8,920 nt of DNA. Origin: Nitrospira sp. GTDB lineage: Bacteria; UBA9089; CG2-30-40-21; SBAY01. The notes beneath the pieces were generated by a model. It searched no databases. It was not told where the DNA came from and worked only from the letters and a program-made list of their open reading frames with translations. Shown piece by piece: positions 5,547-8,920 of the stretch. Numbering within the stretch: position 1 is the first letter of the stretch; every line of letters begins with the position of its first letter. A program made the translations under genes and the position numbers. The stretch spans positions 1 through 8,920 of the forward strand of contig SBAY01000122.1 in NCBI GenBank assembly GCA_005239945.1, written 5' to 3'.

Positions 5547-8500
5547 TTACCGTATTACCGCCACCTTTCCTACCTTCTTATGTCCTGAGCCGTCTATAAT
5601 CACATAGAGATACACGCCGCTGGCTACCTTATCCCCACTATCATTTACTACCGCCCAGGTGGCTTGAGGAGGAGCATACTTAACTGCCTTATTCAATTGG
5701 GCAACTAATTCACCGGCTAAATTGTAAATCTTAAACTCAGTAACATTATCGGTTAAATTAATAAAGGTTATTTCCTTCCCTGCCGAAGACGGGTTTGGAT
5801 AGGCAATCACACCAGTCAGGTCTGTTGGGGGCAGTAGGGTTTGAATAGTAATCTCTTCATTTAATTCCGTCGGTGTACAGGGTAGAGTTTGTGGTATCGG
5901 CTTACTGCTATCCTTTAGAATTATATTCTCAATAGCAAATTTCATCTTACCTGTCTCAACACCCTCTTTTACCTTGAAGTAAATCACCACTAAGACACCC
6001 TCGCCATTGATACCTGTCTGTGTTTGGATTCTGGTTGCAGAAATGTCTTTAATCACACCCTCGCCAATCTTAAGTGGAATAAAGAATGTTGAGGCACCAT
6101 CCTGGTTAAGGAAGTTACCTTCCTTGACCTCAATTACTTCTACCAATTCTTTATCGAATTTCACATCAAACTGATAGCCATAGAGGTCTTCAACCTCTTC
6201 TGCCTTTATTTCCACCTTGAATGCCTCACCCGGCTTACAGGTATCTACCTCTGGCACTATTTTTAACCTCATACCTTCATCAACCTTGAGAGGAGATAAT
6301 TGTGGTACTAGTGCCGGTGGAGGACCGTAGGTTTCACCAAAGTGTAACCCTATTATGACTAAATCAGTAATATCCACTTTACCGTCACTATTTATATCTG
6401 CTGGTGGATACCAATTAGGACTTGAAGGTGTCTCTCCAAAATGTATACCGACAATACTTAAATCACTTATATTTACCACATTATCACCATCTATATCCCA
6501 GGGGGCAATATTTATCCTGCCGGCAAACAATACCACTGGTATTGTTTGTGGCACAGGCAGGGTATTATCCTTGAGGATAGCGGTGTTTATAGTAATGGTA
6601 CTGTGATGGATATTGGCTAAAACCGTAAATCGGACACCAATCAAAGTCCCGGTGCCTCCTACACCGGTTGTCGTGCCGTATCTGCTACTGGCGGCATGAG
6701 CAATCCCTGGGGTTGAGGTAGATTTAAACCAGGTGCTGTTTGCCCCATCTGAGCTGATAAATGCCCCGTCAGTTATGGTCGCAACATCCAATATCGTTGG
6801 GTCATAGCCCAAACGCAATTCAAACCCATAGAGATTAGTTACTGCCTCTACCGCAACAGTAACATCAAACTGACTGCCAACCGCACTATTAGTTTCAGCA
6901 GGTAGAATACGAATATTTACTGGTGGTACAGGAGCAATCGGGCTCAATCGTTGATATTTAATCATATATGGGGCACTATCACCTTCGATCCAAACTAAAT
7001 CTGCTCCAACAACGCCTGTTTTTAACCCTAAATTGGGATAGGCAGAGGCTGTCGCACTGTTACTTACATTTTCTGTTGGGTTAAATGTTAGACCACCACT
7101 AACCGAGTTACGATACAAAATTTCTTTATTGCCCGCTGTATCATCGAACCAGCAGACATGCAGTGTGCCGGTAGGTCCTGCGGAAATTGACGGTGCATAA
7201 GAATTACCCGCATTGTTACTCAAATTCACTGCTGTCCCACCAAATATCCCACCGGTTTGCTTTTTATACAAAATCTCTCCGGCACTGGCATGATTTTCAA
7301 AAACTAAATGCAGGTCGTCATTTGTATCATTAACAAGGCAAGGGGCAATGGAATGACCGCTGATATTGCTTACATTTGTTACACCCGGCTGCCAGATACC
7401 AGCAGTAGTCTTGCGGTAGAGTATTTGCCCATTACCCGGAATTACCCCATCCTCTACCCAAACTAAATGAACATCATTGTTAGAATCGGTGGCTAAAGAT
7501 GGTGAATGGGAAAGCCCGGCACTATTACTCATATTCAGCGGTCCAGACCAGCTGCCATCGAATTTGTGATAGATAATTTCGCTGCTGCCAGCAAAATATT
7601 CCGTATAGACAAGATGTATCCTGTTATTATCATCAATGGTCAGCATGGGTGTATTGGCATCATTTACCCCGCTGAGTTTAGTTGGCACACCAGTAAATAT
7701 CCTTCCGCTGGACTTCCAATAAAATATCTCCCACCGAGGGCTATTAAATTCCTCATAGACAAGGTGTAATTCATTATTACTATCAATGGCTAATGACGGA
7801 TGGATGGAGAGACCAGAATTGTTGGTCAAATTGATTGGTGCAGACCAATTAAGCCCATTATCGGTTGATTTGGTGTAGTAGATTTCACCTGATGAGTGAT
7901 AGACAAGGTGGATATTGCCATCAGAATCCCTGACTGTGCGTCTGCCGTTATTGTAAGCAGTAGCATCTTCTGAACCACTGCGTCTGGCTAATGCCTGAAT
8001 TTCAACTGTTCCAGTGGTTGTATTTGATGCCCCAACATTATTCCATGCCTTGAAAACATAGTAATAAACGGCATTAGGTAATGGCACACCAGCGTTATTC
8101 CTGCCATCCCAGGTTAGGGCTGCAGGTGGTATGCCGGGAGCACCAAAATCCTTCACTAAATTAGTATGTGCCAAATCGGTATAAATCGTTAATGTCCAGC
8201 TGGCAATGCCTATAGGATGTGTTGCTGACAGGCTAAATACACATACATCATCCACAGTATCTCCTTCCGGGCTAAATGGGTCAGGGGAATCACTTGCTGA
8301 GACTATGGGTAAATGAATAATAAAGAAATAGTCCTCATCTATTGAGCCACTGACAAGACCGGTAGCAGTAATGGTGTAGGTTGCCTGCGGCTTACTATCA
8401 ACTGTGAAGATAGTAGCAAAAATCCCTTGACTGTTTGTCGTGCATACTGCAATGCTTTTTGTCGTCCCAAAATCAATTCGGATAGGTTCGGTTGGGTTAA

Positions 8501-8804
8501 AATATGCCCCCTGAACACTGACTACACTACCAACAGTACCACTGCTGGGTGAGACAAGGGTAATCTGGGCAGAGGTTAATGACGGGTATAGGTTAGCCGC
8601 TAATTTATAATTAGTGCTTTGCCAGTTACCAATGACAGCTTGACCAATAACATCATGAAGACGATATGAACTTGATGTCCGATAATTACCCCCGGCATCA
8701 CAACTGCCAACTGGCACACGATAATCCACCGCCTTAGCCAGAACACTACTCAAGGTTATGGCTAATCCCACTAAAACTGTTTGCCAATAATATTTTTTAG
8801 TCAT
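5547..8804 (-). CDS. Large exported propeller protein with cohesin-dockerin-cohesin modules and type IX-like tail
   Basis: This 1085-residue exported protein has a signal peptide at about 1-25. The segment SSSYRLHDVIGQAVIG (44-59) is followed by an IPT/TIG-like domain (about 78-163) and a FlgD-like Ig domain (about 165-272, with DPFSPEGD and LTWDGRNNAGVPLPNAVYYY). Seven repeats of about 50 residues, each centred on LHLVY-like strands (about 295-622), form a probable sialidase-like beta-propeller; the first carries an Asp-box, STDNGLNW (313-320). Cohesin-like domain 1 is about 628-763. A dockerin follows (764-826) with two intact calcium loops, D770/D772/D774/N778/D781 and D803/N805/D807/D811/D814. 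Cohesin-like domain 2 is about 835-985. The tail (995-1085) has YPNP, FKIYNLAGELV and SGVYLYVI, typical of FlgD/type IX sorting domains. The ATG has TAGGAGGA eight bases upstream. No enzyme active site is recognised; a surface binding or scaffolding role is likely. Confidence 0.88.
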   Translation of the reverse strand: MTKKYYWQTVLVGLAITLSSVLAKAVDYRVPVGSCDAGGNYRTSSSYRLHDVIGQAVIGNWQSTNYKLAANLYPSLTSAQITLVSPSSGTVGSVVSVQGAYFNPTEPIRIDFGTTKSIAVCTTNSQGIFATIFTVDSKPQATYTITATGLVSGSIDEDYFFIIHLPIVSASDSPDPFSPEGDTVDDVCVFSLSATHPIGIASWTLTIYTDLAHTNLVKDFGAPGIPPAALTWDGRNNAGVPLPNAVYYYVFKAWNNVGASNTTTGTVEIQALARRSGSEDATAYNNGRRTVRDSDGNIHLVYHSSGEIYYTKSTDNGLNWSAPINLTNNSGLSIHPSLAIDSNNELHLVYEEFNSPRWEIFYWKSSGRIFTGVPTKLSGVNDANTPMLTIDDNNRIHLVYTEYFAGSSEIIYHKFDGSWSGPLNMSNSAGLSHSPSLATDSNNDVHLVWVEDGVIPGNGQILYRKTTAGIWQPGVTNVSNISGHSIAPCLVNDTNDDLHLVFENHASAGEILYKKQTGGIFGGTAVNLSNNAGNSYAPSISAGPTGTLHVCWFDDTAGNKEILYRNSVSGGLTFNPTENVSNSATASAYPNLGLKTGVVGADLVWIEGDSAPYMIKYQRLSPIAPVPPVNIRILPAETNSAVGSQFDVTVAVEAVTNLYGFELRLGYDPTILDVATITDGAFISSDGANSTWFKSTSTPGIAHAASSRYGTTTGVGGTGTLIGVRFTVLANIHHSTITINTAILKDNTLPVPQTIPVVLFAGRINIAPWDIDGDNVVNISDLSIVGIHFGETPSSPNWYPPADINSDGKVDITDLVIIGLHFGETYGPPPALVPQLSPLKVDEGMRLKIVPEVDTCKPGEAFKVEIKAEEVEDLYGYQFDVKFDKELVEVIEVKEGNFLNQDGASTFFIPLKIGEGVIKDISATRIQTQTGINGEGVLVVIYFKVKEGVETGKMKFAIENIILKDSSKPIPQTLPCTPTELNEEITIQTLLPPTDLTGVIAYPNPSSAGKEITFINLTDNVTEFKIYNLAGELVAQLNKAVKYAPPQATWAVVNDSGDKVASGVYLYVIIDGSGHKKVGKVAVIR

Positions 8805-8825
8805 CTTTTTATTCCTCCTATTTTT

Positions 8826-8842
8826 ATCCGCAGATTACACAG
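8826..8842. repeat. Partial copy of the CGCAGATTA repeat upstream of the large gene
   Basis: ATCCGCAGATTACACAG matches the arm of the palindromic units at 5333-5542, so this repeat family brackets the large gene. It lies just upstream of the ribosome-binding site of that gene. On the minus strand a weak TTGGTT-17-TGTAAT promoter-like pair overlaps this region, but the match is too poor to call. Confidence 0.6.
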
Positions 8843-8865
8843 CGCAGCAGAGCCGCAACCAAATC

Positions 8866-8881
8866 CCAACCTAACGGTTGG
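8866..8881. repeat. Small perfect hairpin upstream of the large gene
   Basis: CCAACC (8866-8871) pairs with GGTTGG (8876-8881) around a TAAC loop. It lies about 60 bases before the start of the large gene. No U-run follows on the minus strand in a terminator arrangement; on the plus strand it is followed by AAAAGGAGG. Its role is unknown. Confidence 0.5.
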
Positions 8882-8920
8882 AAAAGGAGGTTTATCGCTT
8901 TAACCACACCAAGGTATGTC

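Noticed and set aside
8883..8920. Divergent plus-strand gene starting at the ATG at 8916
   Set aside because: AAAGGAGG lies about 25 bases before the ATG, too far, and only one codon follows before the window ends.

Overview
The window is an AT-rich bacterial stretch with six genes. All are on the minus strand, so transcription runs from high to low coordinates. In that order they are: a 1085-residue secreted multidomain protein (8804-5547), a PorV/PorQ-type outer-membrane barrel (5320-4427), an ECF-type transporter S component (4297-3551), a small LOG/TIGR00725-type Rossmann protein (3373-2906), a family 5 solute-binding lipoprotein (2856-1282) and cobalamin synthase CobS (959-192). No rRNA, tRNA, CRISPR array or phage gene was seen. 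The plus strand shows only open frames that shadow these genes.

The organism has an outer membrane: the barrel protein ends in Arg-Arg-Phe, there is a lipoprotein, and the large exported protein ends in a type IX secretion-like (FlgD/Por-secretion) tail. Cohesin and dockerin modules in a non-cellulosomal protein, a PorV homologue and repeat-packed gaps together suggest an uncultured candidate-phylum bacterium (for example Desantisbacteria, WOR-3, Omnitrophota or Poribacteria relatives). That placement is inference and weak.

The clearest functional pairing is at the right-hand end. The large protein has the look of type IX cargo: signal peptide, IPT/TIG-like domain, FlgD-like Ig domain, seven-repeat beta-propeller, cohesin, dockerin, cohesin, sorting-type tail. 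The next gene downstream is a PorV-family barrel, the family that escorts such cargo across the outer membrane. The other four genes look like separate small transcription units (vitamin or peptide uptake, nucleotide metabolism, corrinoid assembly). Only the TIGR00725 and lipoprotein genes are close together (49 bp).

The gaps are the unusual part, and nearly every one carries a different short repeat family. Between the lipoprotein gene and cobS is a 196-bp non-autonomous mobile element (994-1189). It has 27-bp terminal inverted repeats starting GTAA and an 8-bp target duplication, the hallmarks of IS66-family ends, and it carries three hairpin modules whose stems co-vary. Other gaps hold an 83-bp imperfect palindrome (106-188), a seven-copy heptamer array that supplies the last codons of a gene (2869-2920), an AT-rich inverted repeat (3446-3517), a 21-bp tandem duplication (4362-4403) and two tandem ~100-bp palindromic units (5333-5542). 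A fragment of the last family lies on the far side of the large gene (8826-8842). No confident promoter or Rho-independent terminator could be assigned.
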